From Clarkia xantiana subsp. parviflora (Eukaryota > Streptophyta > Magnoliopsida > Myrtales > Onagraceae): a DNA stretch of 64,000 nucleotides. This document shows positions 46,001-56,548 of this stretch, one piece after another. A program made the position numbers and the translations under genes. Under the pieces are notes generated by a model that did no database searches, was not told where the DNA came from, and saw only the letters and a list, made by a program, of their open reading frames with translations. Each line of letters opens with the position of its first letter. Within the stretch, counting starts at the first letter, position 1. The stretch lies in assembly GCA_036873135.1 (NCBI GenBank), contig JAPTYO010000003.1:25568001-25632000 (forward strand). The letters are read 5' to 3'.

Positions 46001-47121
46001 CAATCCAGACGATTACGAGCTCTGCGTAGAATGACCGAAGTATGGAAGAATTTTGTGTTCCTGTCTCCATTGACGAGCCAAAGTTGACGAGACTTCTGTC
46101 TCCAATGGGTATTCTGGCGGTCGTAAAGAAGTTCAATTTGTTCCTCCAGGGTTTTGGTGTGATCGTTTAGGGGACTTGAAGCTTGGGCCTCTGTGATTTG
46201 GTCAAGAAGATTGGCAATGTTGTTCTTGAAATTTCCAAAAGTGTCATGGCTCCATCTTTTGAGGGTAAAACGGAGGCGCTTGAGTTTGAGTGCCAGGATG
46301 AATTGTGGGGATCCTTGCAGAGGGATCGCCCAAGAGGATCTGACTGTTTGGATGAAGGTTTCATGTGAGATCCACATTGTTTCAAAGCGGAAAGGGGTTT
46401 GAAATTTGCCAACTAGAGGATCTGTTTTGAGGATAAGAGGGCAGTGATCCGATCCTATCATAGCTAGATGAGTAAGTGTAGCTTGAGGAAAATTTAAGCG
46501 CCAATCCACAGTGCAAAGAGCCCGGTCCAATCTTTCACGAATAAGGAATTTTTGATTGGTTCTTTTATTTGACCAGGTGAAGGGGGGCCCAGAGAAGCCC
46601 AGGTCAAGAAGATTTAAACTGTCGGACCAAGAGTGGGCCTGGGCAATGCGAGTTTCAGAGACTGGGTTTCCTCCTTCCTTTTCTGACACATGCCAAATGT
46701 CGTTGAAATCTCCCACTAACAGCCAAGGGGTTATGTTGTGGGTTGAAAGATTTTGAAGAGAGGCCCAGAAGGCCGGACGATCTCCGTACTTGAATGGGGC
46801 ATAGATAAAAGTAGCACACCAAGGAAGAGAAGAGGGCTTTGTAGTGATTGTGCAGTGGAAGAAGTTATTGGACTGGGAGTCGACAGTGAGGGAGAAGAGG
46901 TCTCTCCAGGCTAAGACCAAACCACCCCTAGTGTTTTGAGGATGTTGGATGGCTATAGAAGTAAAACCTAATTTGTTGATCGCAGAGGTTAACCTAGGTA
47001 AGTTCGACTTAACTTCTGAGAGGAAGATGATGTTTGGTTTCCACGTCCCCACTAAGGAGTGGAGATGTTGCATTGTCAGGGTTCTCCCTATACCCTGACA
47101 ATTCCAAATTAGGGCATTCAT
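43006..47121 (-). pseudogene. LINE-B ORF2: AP endonuclease, reverse transcriptase, RNase H; one stop codon
   Basis: Starts at ATG 47121, overlapping the ORF1 stop. The endonuclease has ALIWNCQGIGR, FLSEVKSN, LVGDFNDIW and GSDHCPL. The RT has KLDMSKAYDR, GIRQGDPLSPFLF and the catalytic FFADDSLLF. Then come a zf-RVT region (FWLKVWNAKLLPKIRMFIWK) and a C-terminal RNase H (Asp, Glu and Asp in LSDGVVD, LLAEALVV and WTDSQTL), ending at 43006. A TGA at 45354-45352, where the family has a Trp after AYDRxE, splits the 1372-codon frame just inside the RT. The frame is otherwise open on both sides. Length and domain order match complete plant L1 ORF2 proteins. It would make and insert element cDNA if intact. 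Confidence 0.9.
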
Positions 47122-49242
47122 TCCGACTGCAGAGAATTTCGAGAAGACATCTCCGCAAGAGACACAGTCCTAGGTTTAACCGAATCCGCAGAAACAGATA
47201 ACTTCAGTTCTTGTGTAAAGGCATCAAAATTCTCAGGCAATGAACATGTAGTCGACTTAAAAGTATAGAGGCCCCAGTAATGTAATTCATACCACAAATT
47301 AAACCAATTAGATACCTGCTGCATTGGGGAGATACCACTGGGGACAAAGTGTCGACCCCTCCTGGGTCTGTTCCTGCGGTAGGTGGGTCCCAGACGGGGA
47401 TTGGGAGCAGGGGCCGTCTCAGGAGAAGGGGCAGCAGCCTCCTTAGGGAAAGTTGATGGGCTCTCCTGAAGAGTTGGTTCCCTGATGACAAGCGTGGTGG
47501 TACGGCGGCGCTTCCTTGATCCCCTCTCTTGATCCAGTGACATTGGTTCCTTGCCCGGTCGGTGATTTCTCTCTTGGTCCTCCGGTAAAGCCTCTTTTCC
47601 AGGCCTGTGACTTCCTTCAGGAGCATGAGAGGGGGGGCTCTCAATAGGTTGAGTGTTCTGGGCTTTTGTCTGGGACTGTTCTAGGAGGAGGAGCTGGGCA
47701 GCTATCTCATGGTCCTCCAAAGCTTGGTCTAATCCCATGTCTGACTCCAAACCTATCGCCACAGACAGAGCAAGAATGTCATCAGAAATAAGATTTTGAT
47801 GTGTAGGAGGAGCTGATGGAGGGGAGGTTGATGTTAAGGGCATCGAAGGCTCCGGAGAGTCCACCAAAATAGGGACTGCAATATTCTCGCTGGCTGGGGG
47901 TGACAGGGTGGATCTCTGAGCAGGAAGGAGTCCCAGGGGGCCACTGTTTTCCAGAAAAGCATCGATGGCATTAGCAAGCGGGTTTCTAGCTGTCGAGGAG
48001 GAGCTTTCAGCTCTCGTAGCATTGTCCCGGAGAAGAGTGTGGTTGTGAATAGGCGGGTGGTAGGCTTGGACCCACGGCAACGCCCAGCTCGGAACATACG
48101 TTGGGACCAGGACTGGAACAAGTGAGTGATCAAAATGCAATCCAAGTCCTGAGAAGGGGTTCACTAGGCGATCAACTTCAGAACGACCGGATGAAGATGA
48201 TGAGGAGTGGAAAGGTGGTGGTAAGGTTGGTCGGCTCAACTGGGGTCTGTGGAAGCCAGGAGGAGGTAAGCGCGTTCTATTACGACCAATGGGGCCATTT
48301 GGAAGAAGTCCAATAGGGCGTCCAGTGCGGATAGGGATTGCATGGTGGAAGTAGGGTTGGGTTCCTTCAGAGGATTCGCCATTGGAAGGGTTCCTCTCCG
48401 GCTCATTCTGTCTAGGGTTAGCAGGTGGGGGAGGATGAGGGTCTGCATGAGCTTGGGCATCGTGTTGTTGGTTGGGGTCTTGAGCATAGAAGTCTGCACC
48501 AGACGGAGTGTTGAGGGCAGGGTTATCATGGTAGGGCATCCACCGGAGTAAGATTCCGCTACCTCTATTCCCAAAAGTGTAGAGGTCTCTGTCTGGGAAA
48601 TGTCGAGGTGCCAGGAGCGGGTGTTGGATTGCATCCACTATACGCCTATTGATGGCTTCAAGAACTCTGTCACTAGGAAGTCGGCACTCCGCAAAATGGT
48701 GTCCAAGGCATCCACATCGACGACATGGGAGCCCTGGTCTATAACAGATGAGAACCTCTGGTGCCGAAACCACTCAGAAGGCAAATCGAGGGAAGAGTAG
48801 GGAGCTCCAGGTTCAGACGAACTAAAACCCTAGCATACGCCGTCTGTAGAGCGTTGTGCAAGTTGAAGTCAGTGCGAATGATAGGTCCTACGCTCTGAGC
48901 GACAGTGGTGACATTGTCCATGTTCATGAGGTGAGGAGGGATTCCTCTAAGCTCGATCCAGACCGGGACTCGAGTGAAATCAATATTGATTTCATGTGTT
49001 GTCTGATCTGCCCTAGCGAGAACAAGAATCAGGCCATCGATCTGGTAAGGGCCGTTCTGAAGGACTTCCAGTGCATGTCGTTCCTCCGGGAAGTTGAACA
49101 CCCACAGACCGTCCTCACGTCTTGAGCCTCGAATAGTGAAGGGAATCCTCCAAGAAGCAGCAGTGAATCGATTGACAACATCCACTCTTTCACGCCGGAA
49201 GCCGAAAAACCGCCCAAACAAGACTCTGTCCCAGTTGACCAT
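47118..49242 (-). pseudogene. LINE-B ORF1, DUF4283 plus zinc knuckle, one frameshift
   Basis: Starts at ATG 49242 (MVNWDRVLFGRFFGFRRERV). The DUF4283-like region continues through DGLWVFNFPEERHALEVL and VPVWIELRGIPPHL to about 48790. The frame then shifts near 48775, and the continuation carries the zinc knuckle CRRCGCLGHHFAEC and a long Pro/Ser-rich, basic tail (RKRRRTTTLVIRE) to the stop at 47118. Its last bases overlap the ORF2 ATG. A single indel explains the break. Related to ORF1 of LINE-A, which has a matching order of domains. Confidence 0.88.
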
Positions 49243-49726
49243 GGTGGAAGGGGTTTGTGAAGTAGGTACTGCTTGTATGACAGGAGCAATGCGGTGGAGG
49301 GTTTGGGAGGGGGATCAAAAATCTGAGGGGGAGAAGAGAGGAGGGTTTGAGGAAAAGGGAGGAGAATGAGAGGAAGGCTTCTGAAAAGGAAGAGGGTAAA
49401 GGATAAGAGGGTTGGGGGGGGTCTGGATCGTCTGACAGGCAATCCATCGGAGAGCTCCAGTTCAGAGAGGAGTAATGATGAAACGCTTCACACGAAGCGT
49501 CGACCTTGGAAGACTCACAAAAACGCATGCATAATGATTGTGGAGAGCTCATTGATGACGCCGGCGAAATCAATTGCGTGAGTTAATAATCCGAGAAAAG
49601 AGGACCAGTAAGGACGGGGAGAATGATTTAGGGTTTCAAGGGGACGGCGGCGGCGAAAACGAAGAAGCTGAGGAGCTTTCGTGGTTAGAGAGAGTGGTAG
49701 TTAGATTGTTGATTCCTTCTCGTACT

Positions 49727-52700
49727 GCTCTGGTTTAATCTCCAGGAATCCACTGGGTCTGAGAAGAAAATCCACGTGTCCATACCCGTGAGATTGATAT
49801 CTGAATCGGGAGGAAGTTGCCATCTTTAAGCTCCAAGCTGGGGCAAAAGCTTTAAAACTCCAAGCTCCATGCGTCCATGGCAGCTCCAGAGCTGACTATA
49901 GCTAAAAGGGTTACTGGATCAGAAAACTAAGCATCTGTCTCACCGACAGCGGCGGAAGAGAGGGTCACCTCCACCGCGATATGTCGGTTGACTACCCGGA
50001 CCCCCTCGACGAGGACCATCGACCCCTCCTTTTGCTACGTTCGGCCCGACACGGCCTGACCACCGTCCACCAAGGTCCAATCGGAGGGGCCACCACTTTT
50101 CGAGCGATTCCAAGCGTCTTCGCCAACACCTTCACGTCGCTGTCCACCAATTCCGATCGGTGGATCTCAAACATAGTTCATGGCCAGTGACGAGTGGGGA
50201 AGTACCGAAGCTCGGGTCACCGTCCGAAGCTTCCGACGGGTCTCTCTGCATCCGTAAAACAGAGGGAAGTGCTGGTGCCTCAGATCGAAAATTTCTAGCC
50301 TCTTTAACATGGGTCCTACTACTCAAGGCCAACCGCGCCGAAGGCGGTCTCTGACTCTGGCTTGAAGAAGCTCGCCTCCGGTCACGAACGAGATCGCAAC
50401 CGGCACCATGTTAAAGCTCCGCGTCCAAGACAGGAACCTTTTCCTTCACGGAACGTGGACATGTTCACAAAGACGGGCCTTCTGTCCTCCAAAGGAGTGT
50501 TTCCCACTCAAAAGAGGGGCTTCAAGTGGGCCAAAGATTGATTAAATGGGCCTCTGCCCATTAAGCCTCCCATACTTACGTTAATGTTAAATGACTACAT
50601 CCAAAGGGCCCATTCACCAAAAGAGTTCGCCAAGACTCCCAGAAACGACCGAACCAGTCAAACTATGCAAAACCGGTCAACAGCGGTCAGACCGGTCAAC
50701 ATCATCCAAACCGGCTAGCATCGTTCAAACCGGCCAACTGCAGACAAGCCGGTCAACTGCTACAAAACCAGTCAACAACGGTTAATTGAGTCGAACCGGC
50801 CAAAAAAGACCATGATAAGGTCCTACACATCGTACTCATCGAGTTCATTACGAACCAATGAGTCGAATTCGTTAAACGCAAGATAAGTCTTCATTACACT
50901 TACATTTAGTTATTCTAATTTGACATATGCATCCATGTTTGATACTCCAGCTGTATGGTGATTTATATTTATTCCTTTGTATAAAGGAAATCTTAGCAAA
51001 CAAATTCAATTTAACCACTAGCTACGGGGCGTTAGCTTTGTAAAGCATCAAAGCCAAAAGCTCACAACCATCCGTCTTAAGCTATGGGGAGTTCACTTCG
51101 CTAAGGTGTGGAGCCTTAACACTAAAAGCTCGCATTCGAGAAGCTTACTAGCTAAGCTAACAAGATAAGTGTCCTATTTATTTATATGAGTTAGCTATCT
51201 ATTTGATGTCGTTGCTAAGACAAACGCATATAGGAACTATTTGCTGAGATGCTTATTTACTGCTAAGACAAGATAAGTCTCAATGCATTTATTTCTACAT
51301 GCAAGTACTAATTCATATATATAAGCATGAATATGCATAGTTAAATAGGTTAACCTGTCGGTTAAAACCTAGCATTATCAATTTATCATAAGGACCAAGT
51401 CGTGTTACTAGCAGCTTATAAGTGGGGGCATAAATGTCTAATATACCCTATAGGGATTAGTAATTAAAGATGCATCGTGATCATTTCTAATACGTCACGC
51501 ATGTTTCATCAACAGTTGCGTAAAACGTTACTTGCTAATTCATATGAAAATAGTCACAAGGGATCTATGATACTTTATCAGTGTCCGATCGCCACATCAT
51601 AATGCTACATGTTTAGCTCTTTCGTAAACTAGTATCGTAACGGGGGCATCTGTATATGCATACATGTACGAATGATTATATCATCATTTTATCTAATATC
51701 TTAAATCCACATCATGTGTTGTCTTAAGACATGTTATATAAATCAAGAAGAGGCGATACCTCTCCTTGTAGTATTAATGCTTTCATTCATGCTCACATGA
51801 TCCATGTGCATACATATTTAGAAAATGTAAGCAATCTACTAGACCAACGGCGTAAGCTATAGAGAGGTGACCCTCCTAGGATGGAGTTTACATTCACATA
51901 CGTAGAACATCCCTACGTTTTTAACTGACCTAACTTTGTTGCGTACACTCATAACATGATCTACGATATCGACATTTGAAAGCGATAAGTATTACTGTCC
52001 TCGTGACAAAATGCATGCTACTACTACATCACACGCGTCAACATGGAAAACTCCATAAGACGCGTCTATTATTACAAATGCATAATTTTATGAAAACTCA
52101 TAACTAATGACTGTCGAATCAGACATCTTATGGACAGGATAAGAAAACAAAGGAGCTAGCCTCCAAAGTGTATTTCCAATTATACAACGACCAGATCAAG
52201 GGGACACTATTGTACAACACATGCACGCTTCTACGTCTCTCAATACTCAACTATACCCACAAAGTGGAGAAACAAAACCCACAATGATGGGAGGATGTAC
52301 ACTACAACGTGGACGACCGCTATACAGCAGGAAAGTTCCCACCTAAACTTTTACATAACGTCTCTTTTTAAGAGCAACTATATTATGCATATTGCTTTTA
52401 TTTTTAGAGCATTTAGTCTTGCCCGGAATGTACTTTCCACTCAAAGGGGGCAGGGGAGTACTAGGCAGCACCATATTGCACAAAAAATAACGCCCTAGCG
52501 GCTACGTATACGCCCTAGTTGCCAAACACTAACAATTAGACTCACTTAGAATCTCCAAATTCTGAGTCAAAACTGTGGTGGTTAACACCCAACTTACATA
52601 CTAAAACGCGGTGGCTAACACCCGACATAAACTAGAGTAGACGTGTCGCTACACCCCTCTTATAACTCAAACTCGGATCTATATCCGGTTATAACTCTAG

Positions 52701-53110
52701 CTCAGATCTATATCTGATTACAATGATAAGCGTAAAGGTTCCCCCTCATTTACAACTCAAACGAGCACATCGTTCAGGGTCTAACGACCACAACTAACGT
52801 GTTACGCTCTAGCACCAACGGTGCATCTTTATACCCGATCTGAGATTCACTTTCTAGCAAAAATGGCATTCACAAGGGCAAACACCCCATATTACGGCTC
52901 ACGACTGTGATCCTTCATTCAAGTGCATAGTTTACTTACAACATGCGACCATGATCCTTAGATCTGTCGCACAAACGTATAAATTGACAGAAGACCTACC
53001 AGGAGTGACAACAAGAAGACCTCAACCATTTATAGGGAATCATTACCCCTTATAAAAATTACAAGTAGCTTCTGGGCACCACCAATGTGTTATTCCCAAA
53101 GCTCAAACTC
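49727..53110 (+). other. Non-coding interior of the LARD-like element
   Basis: No protein domain recognised in any frame; the short open frames here lack family features. It includes a degenerate accggtcaac repeat (50645-50810), and from 51000 onwards moderately AT-rich sequence with scattered short repeats (for example gctaagacaagataagtct-like). Presumably it serves as spacer or structured RNA. Confidence 0.6.
50645..50810 (+). repeat. Degenerate accggtcaac repeat
   Basis: About ten short units spaced 15-20 bp (aaaccggtcaacagcggtc, agaccggtcaacatcatcc, aaaccggctagcatcgttc and so on). Similar in flavour to the ACCGGTT blocks at 13140 and 25060. Confidence 0.6.
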
Positions 53111-53118
53111 TATCAAGT

Positions 53119-53540
53119 GCGCGGGTATATCACTCCCGCTATTGTAACTACAACAACTCTCAGGCGTGCAGGTATATCACTCCTGCCGCCTTGATTATTC
53201 CTATTACGACATCAGGTGCGCATTTATATCACTCATGTCACTTTTGATTATTCGTATTACGACGTCATGCTCGTAGGTATATCACTCCTACCATCATGAT
53301 CCGGTGATCAGGCATATTGCCATATTATATTACAGTCACGTGGTCAGGTGCGTAGGTATATCACTCCTACAGCCATGATCCAGTGATCAAGCATATTTCC
53401 ATATTATATTACAGTTCTGTGATCAGATGCGTAGGTATATCACTCCTACCACCATGATCCGGTGATCAGACTTATCTCATATTATCTCCATATTACATTA
53501 TGATTCTCATCAGGTGTGTAGGTATATCACTCCTACAATC
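53119..53540 (+). repeat. Hairpin repeat array I: constant 9-nt loop, covarying 5-bp stems
   Basis: Seven sites carry a 5-nt arm, the invariant loop TATATCACT and a complementary arm. Stems: GCGGG/CCCGC at 53121, GCAGG/CCTGC at 53168, an imperfect GCATT/CATGT near 53220, and GTAGG/CCTAC at 53273, 53352, 53431 and 53518. The last four sit in units of about 79-87 bp that also share ccatgatccggtgatcag and catattatattacag. Stem bases change on both sides together while the loop does not. Confidence 0.85.
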
Positions 53541-53586
53541 GTGATCAATCAAGACGCGAAGTTATATTATATTTACAACTGCGAAC

Positions 53587-53760
53587 CTCAAAAATGGTGG
53601 TCAAGTCCACACATCGCAACATGACTATCATGTCCACGAACTTCAAGGTGGCTATCATGTCCACGGACATCAAGGTGGCTATCATGACCACGAAGATCAA
53701 GGTGGCTATCATGTCCACATGTATTCAAGTGGCTATCACGTCCACAGATTTCAAGACAGG
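53587..53760 (+). repeat. 27-bp tandem repeat array II with GTGG/CCAC hairpins
   Basis: Four 27-bp units (GTGG at 53648, 53675, 53702, 53729) each read GTGG, a 9-nt loop ctatcatgt (or close variant), CCAC, then a spacer. A fifth, diverged unit precedes them near 53620, and a GTGG-tcaagt-CCAC stem-loop lies at about 53597. The loop shares TATCA with array I. Confidence 0.85.
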
Positions 53761-53825
53761 CTACCACCAGAAGAGGGTGGTGACAATATTTTACGTGAAA
53801 GGAGAGGCGAGAGATCCGCCATTCA

Positions 53826-54545
53826 TGCAAAGGTGTTCGTATAAAGAGACGATCATCCCTAAACTACTCCAAGGGAGTAATATTTTACATGAACGGGTTG
53901 GTGGACAAACCACCCTTCATAGGCGTCCGTCCAAAGAGGCGGTCATCCCTAAACTACTCCAAGAGAGTAATATTTCTCATGAACGGGTTGGTGGACAAAC
54001 CACCATTCATAGATGTTCGACCCGATAAAGGCGATCATCCCACAATTACTCCACGGGAGTATTACGTAAAGGGTAGACAAACCACCCTTCATACAAAGAT
54101 GTTCGACCCGATAAAGGCGATCATCCCGCGATTACTCCACGGGAGTCTTACGTAAAGGGTAGACAAACCACCCTTCATACAAAGATGTTCGACCCGATAA
54201 AGGCGATCATCCCACAATTACTTCACGGGAGTATTATGTAAAGGGTAGACAAACCACCCTTCATACAAAGATGTTCGACCCGATAAAGGCGATCATCCCG
54301 CGATTACTCCACGGGAGTCTTACGTAAAGGATAGACAAACCACCCTTCATACAAAGATGTTCGACCCGATAAAGGCGATCATCCCACAATTACTCCACGG
54401 GAGTATTATGTAAAGGGTAGACAAACCACCCTTCATTCAAAGGTGTTCGACCTGATAAAGGCGATCATCCCACAACTACTCCTCGGGAGTCTTACAAAAA
54501 AGGGGAGGTAGATAAACCACCCTTCATATGAATGTGTTCGACCGA
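53826..54545 (+). repeat. 86-bp tandem repeat array III with two hairpins per unit
   Basis: Units start at gttcgacc: 54015, 54101, 54187, 54273, 54359 and 54445, exactly 86 bp apart, then a diverged one at 54536. Two longer, diverged units precede them from 53830. Each regular unit contains ACTCC-acg-GGAGT and AAGGGT-agacaaacc-ACCCTT inverted repeats. The diverged early units keep the first and replace the second by GGTGG-acaaa-CCACC. Confidence 0.88.
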
Positions 54546-54791
54546 ATGAATAAATCATTCCGTAACTATAACCTGATGGTCTTATGATGGAACAAATCAG
54601 TAAAACCTTAAGTTGACGAAAGGGTAAGGATGAGCTCTAACGACAACGAAAGGACGAATTGATGAACAAGTTGGCATAAGAGTAAGCTGACGAATCATGA
54701 AGGTGACGGAAGAGTAAATCGACATATACGTAAGCAAGGTAGCAGGATAAAGCCTAATGCAGGTAAAACCTACATCAGCCTTGGGGGCAAA
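54546..54791 (+). other. 3' end of the LARD interior with polypurine tract
   Basis: Purine-rich sequence with recurrent tgacgaaagggtaag-like motifs, ending in ttgggggcaaa immediately before the 3' LTR. This is the expected place of the plus-strand primer. Confidence 0.6.
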
Positions 54792-55195
54792 TGATGGATA
54801 TTGATATAAACATATTTATTTGATACCATAATAGGTATTAACTATAAATAGTCTGATGCCATAACGGTCAATCGGCTATTAATATTCAACTACCATAACA
54901 GTAATTGCCTAAATATTCAGTTACCATAACGGCCATCGTCAATAAATGGCTATATACCATAATAGTTATTATGTTATTTTATATAAAGAATCCTATGATT
55001 AACGTTTGATAGATGAAAAATGATATACAAAATAGTGATCTCTCTTCTTATGAACGGTTACTAATTTGACCGTCGGAGAGGGATCGCCGGGGTTCGCCCT
55101 GGCATTGTCCCATTTTGCAGGTGCGTGCCCGGAATCAGAAGATTAAGGAGCTCGGAGACACCGCGAAAATATCTCGGTAAATCCAAGATCCAACA
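54792..55195 (+). repeat. 3' LTR of the LARD-like element
   Basis: 404 bp, identical to the 5' LTR except for one base (c at 55173 against a at 42375). Followed by the CTAAT target duplication. Confidence 0.95.
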
Positions 55196-55200
55196 CTAAT

Positions 55201-55831
55201 TGTAAGTAAGTATAAATAATAATATATATATTTTCAAAATCTTAGTGATCCATTTGTTATGTATATTATATTGACTATCAATTGAATTTTTTCGAAAAAA
55301 TATATATAATAAAAACGAATAATAAGTACTAAAAAGAATTTTAGAATTTATGTTTCGTCGATAAAATATAATTTGGTCGGTAAATACATTCTTCGCCAAC
55401 CAAATATTTATTTAGGTTTGTAAACGTAATATAATTGCCTACCAAATATATTTTTCCAGCAGATAAAAGTTGAGTTTGAAAAAATAAAACTAAAATATAA
55501 ATTTAAATTTTGCTGATAGTATTTGGTCGGCAAATCGATCTCATGTGTGCACTCCAATATAGATGGCTTATACTTTAATCAGTTGGGCACGACAGTTAAT
55601 ATAATTTTATTAATGTGTTAAAGTGATAATCATTATTAATAACATTTAATATTGCTAACATGTGAAGATGAGGAAATGTGGTGTGCTCTGTTTCCTTCAT
55701 AATTAGTATATATATATATAGAAAATATATATCGATCATGCAGATGTGTGAAGATGACTGAAAATGCAAAGTAAATATTGATGGCGTTTCATCATATTTC
55801 AAACTTGGAAGCTCTACCAGCTGAATAAATT
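55201..55831. other. AT-rich intergenic DNA
   Basis: Contains short related motifs (ggtcggtaaatac, ggtcggcaaatcg) and an (AT) run at about 55708-55720. No gene recognised. Confidence 0.45.
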
Positions 55832-55905
55832 GGTGAAAGTTCTTGCTAGGGAGACAAAAACTCGTTCATATATGGGCTAAGGAGATGCCGGTCATGAACA
55901 AAATA
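55832..55905 (-). pseudogene. NPF transporter exon-4 fragment
   Basis: On the minus strand it reads [14 protein letters not shown], matching [15 protein letters not shown] in exon 4 of NPF B. Only about 75 bp survive, cut by the MITE at 55918. Together with 57733-57832 it is the remains of a third tandem NPF copy in the same orientation. Confidence 0.75.
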
Positions 55906-55917
55906 GTGCTGCCCTCG

Positions 55918-56290
55918 GTCTTTCTACTATGCCCCACAAGCACCATATTTGTGTACTATTTTTTATATTTTTTTATTATCCTAAATGTGAATCCTATAGA
56001 AAAATTGATATTATTAATATTATGATACAAATATTAGGTGTAGTTAAAAAATTTCATACTTTTTCATACTTTTAAAGTTTCACATATTTTACAATTAAGT
56101 GCACCCTAATAGTAAAAAAAGCAAAAGTATGGTGTTTCACAAGCATTGTAGAAAACCCCATATTAGGTGTAGTTAAAAAATTTCGTACTTTTTCATACTT
56201 TTAAAGTTTCACATATTTTACAATTAAGTTCACCCTAATAGTAAAAAAAATAAAAATATGGTGCTTCACTAGCATTGTAGAAAACCCCGC
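55918..56290. mobile_element. MITE, gcaccat family, with internal duplication
   Basis: Starts ctttctactatgccccacaa and ends gcattgtagaaaaccccg. A ~125-bp portion (ttaggtgtagttaaaaaatt to cattgtagaaaacccc) is tandemly duplicated (about 56033 and 56163). Related to 37840-38075 and 41625-41835. Confidence 0.65.
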
Positions 56291-56354
56291 TGCCCTCCCT
56301 ATATAACAACATCAACACATTAGTGCACTAATTATTTGTAATACCCCTAATACT

Positions 56355-56541
56355 TTTTTTTTTTTTTTTTTTTTTCTCGCAGGGTGGTCCTAGGGGCCAC
56401 TCGCACCGGATCAGCCCGTAAGGAGTAAAGTGCTGGCCATGAACAATTTTCTATTCCCATGGTCACTAGCTGAGATTGAACCCCTGACATCTGGTTAAGG
56501 GATGAGGCGCTGAACCACTACACCATTGTTACATGGTTAAG
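56355..56541 (-). mobile_element. tRNA-derived SINE
   Basis: On the minus strand, a tRNA-like head (GGTGTAGTGGTTCAGCGCC as A-box region, GGGGTTCAATCTC as B box) is followed by an unrelated body and a poly(A) tail (T run at 56354-56375 on the plus strand). It is flanked by TAATACT at 56348-56354 and 56542-56548, a plausible target duplication. It has no coding sequence. It would be transcribed by RNA polymerase III and mobilised by LINE enzymes. Confidence 0.8.
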
Positions 56542-56548
56542 TAATACT

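Larger units (their letters stand above)
42940..49713 (-). mobile_element. LINE-B, full-length L1-type LINE nested in the LARD
   Basis: 6.77 kb, minus orientation. It is bounded by a 13-bp duplication TCCTTCTCGTACT (42927-42939 and 49714-49726), with an A-tail (T run from 42940) at its 3' end. It has a 5' leader of about 470 bp, ORF1 and ORF2 overlapping by ATGA, and a short 3' UTR. The structure is complete, but each ORF carries one inactivating change (a frameshift in ORF1, a stop in ORF2). It is nested inside an element with near-identical LTRs, so this insertion is recent. Confidence 0.95.
41994..55195 (+). mobile_element. LARD-like non-autonomous LTR retrotransposon, 13.2 kb with nested LINE
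   Basis: Two 404-bp LTRs (TG...CA) differ at a single base (42375 against 55173). The element is flanked by a perfect 5-bp duplication CTAAT (41989-41993 and 55196-55200). Directly after the 5' LTR comes ttggcgtcatctgtgggaa, a primer-binding-site position. Directly before the 3' LTR is the purine tract ttgggggcaaa. Apart from the inserted LINE (42940-49713) the 5.6-kb interior has no gag, protease, integrase or RT that I can recognise, so mobility must have come in trans. The interior 3' portion is tandem-repeat rich. Orientation is taken from the primer-site and purine-tract positions. Confidence 0.93.

Noticed and set aside
49981..50354. Possible gag remnant in LARD interior
   Set aside because: Overlapping short frames on both strands with no CCHC knuckle or capsid-like pattern; GC-driven open frames.
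53119..54545. CRISPR-like regularly spaced repeats
   Set aside because: Plant nuclear retroelement context; spacers are themselves repeated and there are no cas genes. They are tandem repeats.
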